The notes: a model not told the origin generated them from the sequence alone. DNA of 64,000 nt from Chloroflexi bacterium TSY (GCA_019217005.1 JAHBNG010000034.1:1-64000); one strand, 5' to 3'; counted from the stretch's first letter, positions 8,753 through 18,519 are shown. Made by a program: numbers and translations.

Positions 8753-10759
8753 ATGAACAACATCCAACGCGGTCTGATTCCTGAAGACTTACTCAAATTT
8801 CGCTGGGTCGAAGAACTGTTGCTGGACCCAACCGGACAGTATTTAGCCTACACTGTCAAGCAACCCCATGCGGCAAGCAACGGCTATGTCACGCATCTAT
8901 ATATGCGCCATTTAGACGAACCCAGTCCCGTACGGTTGACAACAAGCGATGGGCGCGCATCCTCGCTGGCGTGGAGCCGCGATGGGCGTCGGTTGGCTTA
9001 TGCCTGGACGAATGGAGAGTCCAGTGCAATACACGTTTGCTCGCTCGAGGATGGGTCGGCTCGTGCTGCGAACTCACTTGTCATCTATCCCACGAGCGAC
9101 ATGCCCATGAGCGGATTGGACTGGTCGGCCGATGGCACCAAGCTGGTTGGTGTGCGCTGGACGCCGTCTCATCAGGATGATGAGGCTCATCATCCTGATG
9201 AGACGGGGATTCGTTCTGACATTCCGGCACCCACGGTCAAGGTCATTCGACGGCTGCGCTATAAGATGGATGGTGGTGGTTGGGTACATGACTGCTTTAG
9301 TCAGATCTGGGTGCTGGAGTTAGCCACGGGCGATTTGTATCAGATGACGGACAGCGAGTGCGATTACTCGGAGCCCAAATGGAGTCAGCACCGCGACCGG
9401 CTGGCCTTTATCGGGCTGGCTCGAGAGCAGAACACCGAACTGGGGCAGGGTCAGATTTTCATCTATGACTGCCCTGATGGTACCTTAAGACAGCTCTTAT
9501 CTAATTGGCAGGGTGCATGTCGCAGCCCGGTTTGGGGCAACGATGATCGTTCGATTGCCTTTGCTGGCCACACTTGCCCCCAACCGGTCAATCGCCGCAA
9601 TTTTATGATACCATTTTTGGCCGATGTGGAAGCAGGAACAGCCCGTGCCTTGGCTCCGGAGTTGAATGAGGAGGTGGGCAACTATGCTGTTGCTGACCAG
9701 CGGCAGGGGTTGTCCAATATCACAGTACGTTGGCCGCTGGGCGACCGCTGGGTCTACTTCCTGCTGACCGAACAGGGAGGCGTTAATCTCTATCGCATCG
9801 ATGGCAGCGGTGTATTGGAACGTCTGGTAGACGGCAACAACGTTGTCTTCGAATATAGCCCCGTTGCCGAAAATCGAGTAGCCTATGGGCTGGCCGACCC
9901 ATCCAATCCAGGAGATATTTATCTGTGGCAAGAGGGTCAGAACAAGCAGATGACTGCACTCAATCCCTGGTTGGGCGATCGCCAATTGATGACACCCACC
10001 GACTATTGGTATGACGGTGTAGACAACGCCAAGGTTCACGCGTGGATACTCAAGCCCCCTAATTTTGACGAGACCAAAACCTATCCCACCATTCTCTACG
10101 TTCACTGCTCTATGTTTTCGTGGGATTTTAACCATGAATTTCAATGTCTGGCCAATGCTGGATTTGTGGTTGCTTATTTCAATCAGCGCGGCACTACCGC
10201 TGGCTATGGCCAGGCGTGGACCAAGGCCAGTGAGGGGGATCAGGGTGGTCAGGATTATGCCGAAATCATGCTGGGAGTAGACGAGTTGGTCCAACGTCCC
10301 TACATCGATGCCTACAGGCTAGGCGTGACGGGCGGTAGCTGTGGTGGCTTTATGACGAACTGGATTGTGGGCCACACGAATCGTTTTGCCGCTGCGGTCA
10401 CCCAGCGTTCGATTGTGAACCAGATCAGCTTTTTTGGCACTTCCGATATTGGCCCTGAATGCACCTTCGGTGAGACGGGTGAGACCCCTTGGAGCAACTT
10501 GGATGCGGTCTGGCGTCAGTCGCCAATTGCCTATGCCGAACAGATAGAGACGCCACTACTCATTATCCACAGCGACGAAGATCATCGCTGTCCGCTGGAA
10601 CAGGCGGAGCAACTCTTTGCCATCCTACGCTGGTTGGGGCGCACGGTTGAGTTGGTCATCTTTGAAGGCGAGAATCACGGTCTGTCGCGTGGCGGTCGCC
10701 CCGGCAACCGGATTGAGCGTATCCGGCGCATTCTGGATTGGTTTCAGCGATATTTGTAG
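8753..10759 (+). CDS. S9-family prolyl-oligopeptidase-type serine peptidase
   Basis: 668 residues: an N-terminal WD40/PD40-like beta-propeller (about 1-420) with repeated SADG/SRDG motifs and a C-terminal alpha/beta-hydrolase domain. The catalytic triad is visible: S529 in GGSCGGF (the family usually has GGSYGGY), D610 in HSDEDHRCP and H642 in EGENHGLSRGG. There is no signal peptide, so it probably cleaves short peptides in the cytoplasm, matching the peptide importers nearby. A 39-bp perfect palindrome (9166-9204) inside the gene encodes a charged PSHQDDEAHHPDE loop in the propeller. Confidence 0.9.
   Translation: MNNIQRGLIPEDLLKFRWVEELLLDPTGQYLAYTVKQPHAASNGYVTHLYMRHLDEPSPVRLTTSDGRASSLAWSRDGRRLAYAWTNGESSAIHVCSLEDGSARAANSLVIYPTSDMPMSGLDWSADGTKLVGVRWTPSHQDDEAHHPDETGIRSDIPAPTVKVIRRLRYKMDGGGWVHDCFSQIWVLELATGDLYQMTDSECDYSEPKWSQHRDRLAFIGLAREQNTELGQGQIFIYDCPDGTLRQLLSNWQGACRSPVWGNDDRSIAFAGHTCPQPVNRRNFMIPFLADVEAGTARALAPELNEEVGNYAVADQRQGLSNITVRWPLGDRWVYFLLTEQGGVNLYRIDGSGVLERLVDGNNVVFEYSPVAENRVAYGLADPSNPGDIYLWQEGQNKQMTALNPWLGDRQLMTPTDYWYDGVDNAKVHAWILKPPNFDETKTYPTILYVHCSMFSWDFNHEFQCLANAGFVVAYFNQRGTTAGYGQAWTKASEGDQGGQDYAEIMLGVDELVQRPYIDAYRLGVTGGSCGGFMTNWIVGHTNRFAAAVTQRSIVNQISFFGTSDIGPECTFGETGETPWSNLDAVWRQSPIAYAEQIETPLLIIHSDEDHRCPLEQAEQLFAILRWLGRTVELVIFEGENHGLSRGGRPGNRIERIRRILDWFQRYL
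9166..9204. repeat. Perfect 39-bp palindrome inside a gene
   Basis: Two 19-bp arms (9166-9184 and 9186-9204) are exactly complementary around one central G. It is in frame within the S9 peptidase gene and encodes a polar loop (HQDDEAHHPDE). A perfect arm of this length inside coding sequence is unlikely by chance and suggests a recently acquired palindromic element or gene conversion. Confidence 0.9.
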
Positions 10760-10789
10760 ATTTCGAAAAATTAGTTATATATGGAGACT

Positions 10790-10925
10790 CGTGGTGCGTG
10801 GTGCGTGTGCTAACAAGCGAGCTGAATTTGCAACAGTAAACTTGAATGAAAAAGTACCTTCATACCCGTCAGATTCTGGAAACGGAGCTTGCCTGAAGAA
10901 AGGTACACGCACTACGCACCACCCA
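10790..10925. repeat. Intergenic word-repeat inverted repeat
   Basis: The left arm GTGGTGCGTGGTGCGTGTGC (10791-10810) is largely complementary to GGTACACGCACTACGCACCA (10902-10921). The 15-mer GGTACACGCACTACG recurs at 19956-19970, just before the DegT-family gene. It could form a long-loop hairpin between the S9 peptidase and the next operon. No poly-T follows, so it is not a standard terminator. Confidence 0.6.
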
Positions 10926-10949
10926 TACATACTCTAAAGGAACATCACA

Positions 10950-11984
10950 ATGCGAATTGGAGATATTGAAGCCAAACCGGGCGAGTATGTCTTTGACTAT
11001 CTCAAGGTAGCAAAGTCTCGATCCGGACTCAGCCCAGACATACCGATTCATCTCTTCGTGGGGGCAGAACCGGGGCCAACGCTCTTGATACAGGCGGCGA
11101 TTCATGGTGCGGAAATCATTGGCACTATCGCCATACTCAATTTTATCCAGAAACTGGATCCCAAGGCCATCCGTGGCAACGTGATTGCGGTGCCGGTGGT
11201 GGACCGGGTGGGCTTTGAATTGGCCGAGCGCGGCTCACGTATCGACAAGAAGGACATCAGCCGCCTCTTTCCCGGTAACCCCAACGGCAGCGTGTCGGAT
11301 CAGGTGGCCGCTGTCTACTTTGAAGAGGTGATTCGCAAAGCCAATATCATGCTTGACTTTCACGCTGGCGCACGCACCGCGTATGAGCGGTATGTGCTCT
11401 TCACTGCCGAAGCCGATCCCAACAATCTGACCGACATTGAGATCAAGCGACGCAAGCTGGTTGTCGCCTTTGGGTTGGATTCGGCAGGTTTCTTTCCACC
11501 CGGCACCTTTGGGGCCAGCAAATCCAAAGAGGCCATCGAAGACGCAGGTGTGGTGCAGATCACTATGGAGCTGGGTGGCGGCACGGGTTGGATGAAGAAT
11601 GGGGAGGAGAACGTAGCCGTGGCCGAGCGCGGTATGTGGAACACGATGAAGGCCATGAGCATGATCGACGGCGAGTTTGAGGCCGACGGCCCCGAATGCA
11701 CCGTCTACAACGCAGGGATCGTTCTCTGGAAGCCCGATGTAGATGGACTCTTTATTCGCAGAAGAGCCTTTGGTGAGCTGGTCAAAGAGGGGGAAATCTA
11801 TGGCACCTTGCAAGACCCCTACACGGGCGAGGAACTGGCCCACATTCGTAACACTCAAGAAGCGATTGTGATTCCTAGCGGTCAGGAGTGGTTGACCATC
11901 GGCGCAACGTCGGTGGGTATTTTGGGGACGGTGGACCGGGTCGAGGATCGGCGCACGATGGATATGTATATTTCATTTGAGTAG
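10950..11984 (+). CDS. Succinylglutamate desuccinylase/aspartoacylase-family hydrolase, paralogue 2
   Basis: 344-residue homologue of the deacylase at 7275. Zinc ligands H52 and E55 lie in QAAIHGAEIIG, H138 in IMLDFHAGA, and the catalytic E207 in ITMELGGG, so the active site is complete. A ribosome-binding site (AAAGGAACATC) precedes the ATG. It starts a tight three-gene operon: the catalytically empty paralogue begins 11 bp downstream and the M24-type gene 2 bp after that. It probably removes an acyl or amide group from an imported amino acid derivative; the substrate is unknown. Confidence 0.85.
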   Translation: MRIGDIEAKPGEYVFDYLKVAKSRSGLSPDIPIHLFVGAEPGPTLLIQAAIHGAEIIGTIAILNFIQKLDPKAIRGNVIAVPVVDRVGFELAERGSRIDKKDISRLFPGNPNGSVSDQVAAVYFEEVIRKANIMLDFHAGARTAYERYVLFTAEADPNNLTDIEIKRRKLVVAFGLDSAGFFPPGTFGASKSKEAIEDAGVVQITMELGGGTGWMKNGEENVAVAERGMWNTMKAMSMIDGEFEADGPECTVYNAGIVLWKPDVDGLFIRRRAFGELVKEGEIYGTLQDPYTGEELAHIRNTQEAIVIPSGQEWLTIGATSVGILGTVDRVEDRRTMDMYISFE

Positions 11985-11995
11985 GGGAGGGGGCA

Positions 11996-12982
11996 ATGAA
12001 AATAGGAACAATCGAAGCCAAATCTGGCGAAAAGGCATTTGGCTTTCTGCAAACGGGCGAAACCCATGCGGGGTTTGATGTCCAAATTCCGCTACACATG
12101 ATCACAGGGGCGACAGATGGTCCAACCCTCTTGGTGCAGGCGGGGCTGAGTGGGTTGGAGATCGAGGCCGCGTCAATTTTGCCCAAGTTGATCGATGAAC
12201 TGGATCCGGCCCAAATCAAAGGCACCCTGCTCGTTATACCACTCATGAACACGTCCGGTTTTGAGTTTGAGCAGGTCAACGCTATTTGGGATAACAAGGA
12301 TCTGACCACATTGGGACGGGGGGATGCAGATGGCTCGGTCAGTGAACAACTCATTTCTTACCATTACGCCAACGTGGTTGCCCAGGCTGATGCGGTTGTG
12401 GACATACGTAGTGGTGCGCTGTGGGGCTATTACGGTTATGCCGGTGTCTACAGTGTGGGGAGCGTGGAAGAGTCTCGTGGGTTGGCAGTGGCTGTTGGCT
12501 TGCCGCAGGTGCTGATCGGTCAGCCAGAAGATGGCTCTACGGCGCAGGCTGCCGCAGAGGACGGCAAGATGGTCGTTTCGGCGTGGATCGGCGGGGGGCC
12601 GGGTTTACGCGATTATCGAGATGAGAATGTGCGCCGGACGCGCAACGCCGTCTTGAACGCCATGCGCCACCTGGGGATGTTGGCTGGCGACCTCGAATCT
12701 GAAACAGACACTATTGCTGTGATTGAAGCCCATACGATGCTGAAGGTGTCGGGCGCACGAGGTCTGACCTTTATGGCCAAAGAAAAGCGAGGCCAGATGG
12801 TGGCAGAAGGTGAGTCAATTGGCTACGTACGTCACCCGTACACCGGCGAGACGATTCAGAACTTTACAGCATCCAAGGCCGGAGTCATGCTTCATGCCGG
12901 TGCTGTCTGGCCCATGGTGCCAGAGGATGCCACGTTGGCCATTTTAGGTGATCCAGTAGAAGAAGTAAGCATGGGGGGATAA
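11996..12982 (+). CDS. AspA/AstE-like paralogue 3 lacking the active site (pseudoenzyme)
   Basis: 328 residues, clearly homologous to the preceding gene from the first residue (KIGTIEAKSGE versus RIGDIEAKPGE). At aligned positions, however, the zinc histidine H52 is S52 (AGLSGLE), H138 is R138 (VVDIRSGA), and the catalytic glutamate of MELGGG is W197 in AWIGGG. Only E55 of the ligand set remains. The gene is open, has a strong ribosome-binding site (GGGGAGGGGG) and is tightly packed in the operon, so it seems maintained as a protein. It may be a non-catalytic partner, regulator or binding protein for paralogue 2. Function is inferred only. Confidence 0.85.
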   Translation: MKIGTIEAKSGEKAFGFLQTGETHAGFDVQIPLHMITGATDGPTLLVQAGLSGLEIEAASILPKLIDELDPAQIKGTLLVIPLMNTSGFEFEQVNAIWDNKDLTTLGRGDADGSVSEQLISYHYANVVAQADAVVDIRSGALWGYYGYAGVYSVGSVEESRGLAVAVGLPQVLIGQPEDGSTAQAAAEDGKMVVSAWIGGGPGLRDYRDENVRRTRNAVLNAMRHLGMLAGDLESETDTIAVIEAHTMLKVSGARGLTFMAKEKRGQMVAEGESIGYVRHPYTGETIQNFTASKAGVMLHAGAVWPMVPEDATLAILGDPVEEVSMGG

Positions 12983-12984
12983 GG

Positions 12985-14142
12985 ATGTTAACGCACGAAT
13001 CACTCAAAAAGGACGTTGCCCGACGCATCGAACGCATCCAGACCATGATGCAAGAGAATGATCTGGGGGCGCTCATTATCCTGGGCGGTGGTGCACCTGG
13101 GTCGCTGGGTGCTATTCGCTACATCACCAACGCCCATCTATGGGGTGGCGCAGGATATGTAGTGCTCGGCAGCGAGGACCCGGATCCGTGGGCGCTCATC
13201 TGGAGTTCTTACCAGGGCGTCTGGACCCGCAATGAAACCACCACAGATCCGACACGGGTCGAGTCGCCCAGTGACATTATTGGGCGCACGACCCAACTAG
13301 CCAAAGAGTACGCTGCGACCAGCAAGCACATTGGCATGGTCAACATGAACAAGCTGATGGGAGTAGGCGACCATGGCAAGTTTTCCGCCGCATTGGATGG
13401 CTACGAGATAATTGAAGTCACCGAAGCCTACAACGTCATCCGCCGGATCAAAACGCCCTTTGAGTTGGAGGCCATTCAGCAGAATGGGGCCATTCTCGAC
13501 GCCAGCCTGGACGTTTTCCGAGACAATGCATTTGTCGGTGCCCGCTACTGGGATGCCTGCGCCGCTGCCGAAGCGTACGCCAAATCCCACGGGGCCTTTT
13601 GGGGACGCACCAAGGTCTCGCTGGACATTACGCCCTACACGGTGCCAACGCCAAAAGACCTGACGATGAAAGAGGACGACATTATCAACTTTGAGATCGT
13701 TTACGAATCGCCTTGGGGTTACTGGCTGGAGATGACCACTATCTTCTCCTTCATTGACCTGCCCGACGATGTTCAGGCGCTGTTGGATGGATACTTGCAG
13801 GCCGTAGACAACTCTTCTGCCCAGGCCAAGGCCGGCAACACGCTCGGTATGATCGGCGATGCCAACGACCGAACCCTGCGCGACCTGGGGTTCCCAGTGG
13901 CGGGCAAGCATACGCCCGATTGCCACAGCACAGGGCTGGACGGCAGTGACGGACCGAGCAACCTGGCCAATCCAGACTTTGTGTTGGAGGCCAACATGGT
14001 CTTGTCGTTTCACCCCGGCACTGTGCTGGAGAATGACCGTGGCTTCCTGATTTCGGATAATTTTTTGATCACACCAGATGGGGGCGTACGGTTGTCGCCG
14101 CATGGGGCACAGCGGTATTATCTACGGCTGGACAAGGGGTAG
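12985..14142 (+). CDS. M24-family (creatinase/Xaa-Pro peptidase-like) protein with altered metal site
   Basis: 385 residues with an N-terminal creatinase-type domain (about 1-150) and a C-terminal pita-bread domain. The five M24 metal positions are changed: the first two aspartates align with E237 (INFEIVYES) and E249 (YWLEMTTIF), the histidine is H314 (DCHSTGLDG), the EPG glutamate is H343 (LSFHPGTV), and the last glutamate appears to be serine (LISDNFLIT). It may be a metal-independent creatinase-like hydrolase or a non-catalytic homologue, more likely than a proline aminopeptidase. It ends the 10950-14142 operon with 2 bp spacing. Confidence 0.8.
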   Translation: MLTHESLKKDVARRIERIQTMMQENDLGALIILGGGAPGSLGAIRYITNAHLWGGAGYVVLGSEDPDPWALIWSSYQGVWTRNETTTDPTRVESPSDIIGRTTQLAKEYAATSKHIGMVNMNKLMGVGDHGKFSAALDGYEIIEVTEAYNVIRRIKTPFELEAIQQNGAILDASLDVFRDNAFVGARYWDACAAAEAYAKSHGAFWGRTKVSLDITPYTVPTPKDLTMKEDDIINFEIVYESPWGYWLEMTTIFSFIDLPDDVQALLDGYLQAVDNSSAQAKAGNTLGMIGDANDRTLRDLGFPVAGKHTPDCHSTGLDGSDGPSNLANPDFVLEANMVLSFHPGTVLENDRGFLISDNFLITPDGGVRLSPHGAQRYYLRLDKG

Positions 14143-14428
14143 CTGTGCAACGTCAACGAGGCATGAAATGACTTCCGTAGGCGCTGCTTGATGGACAGTC
14201 ACAATTAAATTGGGGAAACGAGACGGGCAGGAAGAATGGCGGTGTGGCAAATCTCTACCTGGCCATGCAGTTTCCCGCCAGTCCTCATGGCCCCTACAAG
14301 TGTACCGAACTATTTTCTTAACGTTCATGAAGCTGAGCCAGCGTCAAACAGAGCACTGTTTTCTAAATAATCACATCTTTAATGTTGCTACTTATTTACT
14401 CGATAGTTGTATTTTGAGCAGGTGCCGG
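14143..14428. other. Non-coding stretch
   Basis: 286 bp between the M24 gene and an IS701-like element. I see no gene, terminator or RNA here. Confidence 0.4.
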
Positions 14429-15878
14429 ATTTGACAAAGTCAAAATTAAGCAGAGCAGGCCTGCTGTCCGTCATTCAAGGCATGATGTGCAGTCAAGATG
14501 AGATCTTGAATTAGTGACTGAGCTTGCTGCCGAGTAGCCTCACCAAGGGATTTGCTGGGCGAGAATTGAGTTTTAGCCAATGATGGTCCCAAACAATCAA
14601 GGTGCAAGAGAGAATAAGCCACGAAGACCAGAGACCAATGTTTTTGAAAGGCGTGGGCAGTTCGCATGCAATATTCATCAAGGCCAAGCAGTTGTTTACC
14701 ATCCTGATAAACCGTCTCGATAGGCCAACGAAGCAGGTAAATCGAGAGAATGCGTTTGGCATTACAATCAGTGCGATTGGTCACTAAAACGGCCTAATTG
14801 CCTTGCAATTCAGGATTATCAAAACTAATCACGATGCGTACCTTGCCGATAGAAGGGATACGCACAGTCATGGTAAAGGTATAGTAAGTACGACCATCAA
14901 TGGTGACAGGTTTGTAGGCATTCTGGGGGATGTAGGGGACCGACTCTTTGACTTTAATATGTGGCCCCTCGAAAGTTATCGGCTGACCGTCTTCATCTCG
15001 CAAACGAAAGCTATTTGTCTCCAGATTGCGATTGCACTTCAAGATGCTGATCCAATCTTTATTCAGACGATCGAGTACAGCTAGAAGATCTGGAGCGAGA
15101 TACCAACCATCGAAGAGCCCAACCAAAGATAAGGGTTCGTTCAACAGCTTTTCAACCAGTTCACTGGCAATGGTTATCTTGGTCTTAAACGCTTCGTCTA
15201 GCCCTCGAAAGGCGGGGTCAGTTAATAGGTGGCTATCCACTCGTTTATGAAAAGCGGTTCGTTCTTTCTTTTTCTTGGGAATCTCAGTCACTGGGAAATG
15301 GTTTTCCACAAATGCTTCCCAGTCGGTAAACTCTTCGTACCGTCGGTAGATACTTGCATCGACCGGAAAACGAACAGCGCCACTGACATAGTGACTTGTG
15401 ACTAAGTTATGAGCCAGTGGATGCTGACCATTGCTATGATTGTAGTGTGTATCGATATACTCGAACAGACTTCCCACGTGTTCACATAGTGTATCGTCAA
15501 TCGCTAATACCGATTCTGACTCTGAACGTTGGTATTGTGCTGTCTCTGACTTCATGTAACCTATACGCTCATCATTGAGTTTTCGGCTCGCCAAGGAGCT
15601 TCACTCAGATACCGTGATATATTCGTCTTATCTGCACTATCTAGAATGCAGCGGGCAATATTTGCCATGCTTTTGTTGTCCAAGACCATCAGACCCGTCA
15701 GATAGTTTTCAAAGTGGCGAAACTGTTTACGATTGGCAAATACTGAACGAAAGGTTTCGCTATGCTCCCTGACCAGTGGCGCTACATTCACTATCGGCAA
15801 TTGCATCTTGATGGCTCCTTTTTCGCACTTTTTTCTTGATGCAATCTATTGAGATGACTTTTGTCTCTTTTGTCAAAT
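14429..15878. mobile_element. IS701-like insertion sequence, about 1.45 kb
   Basis: Short terminal repeats begin ATTTGACAAA at the left end (14429) and, inverted, at the right end (TTTGTCAAAT at 15869-15878). The element encodes one broken transposase on the minus strand. It separates the hydrolase operon from importer 2. No target duplication was identified. Confidence 0.65.
14446..15806 (-). pseudogene. IS701-like transposase with frameshift and nonsense codon
   Basis: Starts at 15806 (MQLPIVNVAPLVREHSETFRS). A frameshift near 15575 joins it to the main body, which carries the first catalytic Asp in LAIDDTLCEHVG and the second in LFDGWYLAPDL. An in-frame TAG at 14791-14793 interrupts it, after which the same frame continues AVLVTNRTDCNAKRI and the final Glu motif RWPIETVYQDGKQLLGL. 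The combination of frameshift and nonsense codon indicates a dead transposase. Confidence 0.75.
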
Positions 15879-15948
15879 TTGGAAAATATTCATTTCACAA
15901 CTATCGAGTTATTTATTCTAACAATCAAACTCACTAGAAGGAGAATGT

Positions 15949-17589
15949 ATGTTAAAGAAATCCAAAACGATGATGTTGTGCTGGCTGGTACTTGCTGGCG
16001 TGCTATTAACTGCCTGTGCTGCGCCTGTAGACACGCCGGCGACCGGGTCAGAATCAGAGGCTGAACCCGCCGCCGAGGAAGCGATGGCAGATGACGGTGT
16101 AGTCGAGTTTGTGTTTGCCCATCCGGGGCCAATCCGTACTATGGATGCGCCAGTCACTTGGTTCGGTTCCACCCACTGGTTGACCAATCTGCTCTACGAC
16201 TGCTTGATCTGGCGGGCAGCGGATGGGTCGGGCTATGTGGGGCAGGCGGCCGAAAGCTGGGAAAATGTGGATGAGACGACGTGGCGCTTCCATCTGCGTG
16301 AAGGCAACACCTTCCAAAATGGCGAACCCCTGGATGCGGAAGCAGTCAAGTGGAATATCGATCGGGTTCGCTCTCGCGAAGATTTTATGGTGAATCCCCA
16401 GTGGCAATTTATTGCCGACGTGGTTGTTGTCGATGAATGGACCGTAGACGTGATCACCAATGGACCCCATGCCTACTTTGAGTACGATGTCAGCTTCAAC
16501 GGTTGTCAGCTCTTACCGCCCGACTATCTGGAAGAGGTAGGTGAAGAAGAATTTGCCAAAAGCCCAGTTGGTTCTGGCCCGTACAAGCTGGTTGAATTTA
16601 CCGAAAGCGACCGCTACGTTTTTGAGGCGTGGGACGAATATTGGGGTGGCTCACAAGAGGTAGGCCGGGTAATCTATCAGGTGATCCCCGAACAGTCGAG
16701 CCAGGTTGCGGCCCTGTTGGCGGGGCAAGTGGATATGATTCCCACCATTCCTCAGCCCGAGCGCGAACGCATTGAAAGTGCCGATGGTGTTGGCCTGGTT
16801 CGCTCGACAGCTAACCGGATGCACCATCTCTATCTGCGGGCCGAGACCGAGTCAGGCGCCATGGACGAGACCTATCCCGACTACCAGCCGACGACTTTGG
16901 ACAAGAATATTCGTCAGGCCGTCAGTCACGCGCTCGACCGCACCCTGTTGGCTGAGGTACAAGGTGCAGCCGAACCGCGGCTCGTGCGTGCGTGTGCCTA
17001 CTACCCCGAAGGCTTTGCCGATAAATTTGCTGGCACAGAAATTGCCGATGAATGGTATGACCCAGAACTGGCCAAGGAGCTAATCGCAGCCGCGGGCTAC
17101 GATCCAGAGGGTGGCAACAAACCTAAGGTCTTCTTCGACACACCGGCCTTCCAATTTGGTGGTGAAAAAGAGGTGGCCGAAGTGTTAACGGCTATGTTGG
17201 AAGAGGTGGGCTTTGAAGTGGAACTGAACATCTTGGACGGTGCCGCCTTCTCTGAGCAGATCGGTCGTCCGGGCAACAACCGCGACGTGATGCTGATTAC
17301 GTTGGGTTGTGGCCCCTCGCTAACGCCCCTTTTCTACACCTGTGAATGGCAGCAGGCCAACTACAATGTCTGTGTTGAAGAGTGGGATGCCTTGGGTAAG
17401 GAGATTATGGCCACCGTGGATCCAGAGACACGGCTGGCCAAGTGGGAGCAATGGTGGGATTTCTATATTGACTATGCTTCTACAGTCACGCTCTATGAAA
17501 TTGACAACGTCATCGGCATTAGCGACAAGTTTGATTGGGCACCGCGGGCCGATGGGTGGTTTACATTCCGCGATTTGAAGTTGAAGTAA
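15949..17589 (+). CDS. Peptide ABC transporter substrate-binding lipoprotein (importer 2)
   Basis: 546 residues, SBP_bac_5 family. A lipoprotein signal ends at the lipobox LLTAC with C23, followed by an acidic linker, so it is anchored outside the membrane and delivers substrate to the permeases immediately downstream. Family landmarks include LREGNTFQNGEPLDAEAVKWNIDRV, SPVGSGPYKLVEF and IRQAVSHALDRTLLAEV. A good ribosome-binding site (AGAAGGAGAATGT) precedes the ATG, and the permease ATG follows its stop after 3 bp. The substrate is probably a peptide or peptide-like compound. Confidence 0.9.
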   Translation: MLKKSKTMMLCWLVLAGVLLTACAAPVDTPATGSESEAEPAAEEAMADDGVVEFVFAHPGPIRTMDAPVTWFGSTHWLTNLLYDCLIWRAADGSGYVGQAAESWENVDETTWRFHLREGNTFQNGEPLDAEAVKWNIDRVRSREDFMVNPQWQFIADVVVVDEWTVDVITNGPHAYFEYDVSFNGCQLLPPDYLEEVGEEEFAKSPVGSGPYKLVEFTESDRYVFEAWDEYWGGSQEVGRVIYQVIPEQSSQVAALLAGQVDMIPTIPQPERERIESADGVGLVRSTANRMHHLYLRAETESGAMDETYPDYQPTTLDKNIRQAVSHALDRTLLAEVQGAAEPRLVRACAYYPEGFADKFAGTEIADEWYDPELAKELIAAAGYDPEGGNKPKVFFDTPAFQFGGEKEVAEVLTAMLEEVGFEVELNILDGAAFSEQIGRPGNNRDVMLITLGCGPSLTPLFYTCEWQQANYNVCVEEWDALGKEIMATVDPETRLAKWEQWWDFYIDYASTVTLYEIDNVIGISDKFDWAPRADGWFTFRDLKLK

Positions 17590-17592
17590 TCG

Positions 17593-18519
17593 ATGCAGAC
17601 ATACATCCTGCAACGGCTCTTTCAACTGATCATCACCATTTTCATTGTGTCGTTGATTGTCTTTTTTCTGGTACGACTCAAGGGAGATCCGGTCTCAGTG
17701 ATGGCTCCACCGACCTTTAGCGAGGAACAGGTGGCTCAGTTGCGGCGCGCCTGGGGTTTTGATAAGCCGTTGTGGGAACAATACGCGATTTTTCTGCGCA
17801 AGGCGGTGACGGGAGATTTTGGGCTATCCATCCAACATCGTATACCAGCCATGGAGATTGTGGTTGAACGCTTGCGTTGGACCTATCTCCTGGCCGGTGT
17901 CTCGGCCTTGTTGGGATTACTGGTGGCGATTCCGCTAGGCATTCTATCGGCCCTGCACCGCAACAGCTTGATCGACCTGCTGAGTACGACGCTGGCAACC
18001 GTGGGGACGGCCATGCCCAGTTTTTGGCTGGGATTGATGTTGATCCTCCTCTTCTCGGTAACCTTGCGCATCCTGCCTGCGTTTGGAATCGAAGAGCCGA
18101 CCGGCATCATTATGCCGGCCCTCACGCTGGGAACAGGAATGGCGGCGCGCTTATCTCGGTTGACCCGTTCATCTATGCTGGAGGTGCTCGGCCAGGACTA
18201 CATCCGCACTGCCTACAGCAAGGGACTGATTCGACAGCGCGTGATTATGAGGCATGCCCTGCGCAATGCGCTGATTCCGGTGGTGACAGCTTTCGGGCTG
18301 CAATTGGGATGGCTGTTGGGTGGCTCGGTGGTCGTTGAGGCGGTCTTCGCCTGGCCCGGCCTGGGGCGTCTGATGATCGATTCTCTCAATGTACGCGACA
18401 TTACCGTGGTGCAGGCTGGACTCTTCTGGTTTGCCCTGTCGTTTATTTTGATTAATCTGTTTGTTGATATTCTGTATACGTTTATTGACCCGCGTATCCG
18501 GTTTGCAAGTCAGGTGTGA
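17593..18519 (+). CDS. Peptide ABC transporter permease, DppB type (importer 2)
   Basis: 308 residues, typical DppB topology with N-terminal YILQRLFQLIITIFIVSLIVFF and a periplasmic segment RLKGDPVSVMAPP. The EAA loop is DYIRTAYSKGLIRQRVIMRHALRNALIPV and the C-terminus ends YTFIDPRIRFASQV. It is coupled to the binding-protein gene with 3 bp between stop and start. The partner DppC gene starts about 150 bp downstream, after an inverted repeat. Confidence 0.9.
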   Translation: MQTYILQRLFQLIITIFIVSLIVFFLVRLKGDPVSVMAPPTFSEEQVAQLRRAWGFDKPLWEQYAIFLRKAVTGDFGLSIQHRIPAMEIVVERLRWTYLLAGVSALLGLLVAIPLGILSALHRNSLIDLLSTTLATVGTAMPSFWLGLMLILLFSVTLRILPAFGIEEPTGIIMPALTLGTGMAARLSRLTRSSMLEVLGQDYIRTAYSKGLIRQRVIMRHALRNALIPVVTAFGLQLGWLLGGSVVVEAVFAWPGLGRLMIDSLNVRDITVVQAGLFWFALSFILINLFVDILYTFIDPRIRFASQV

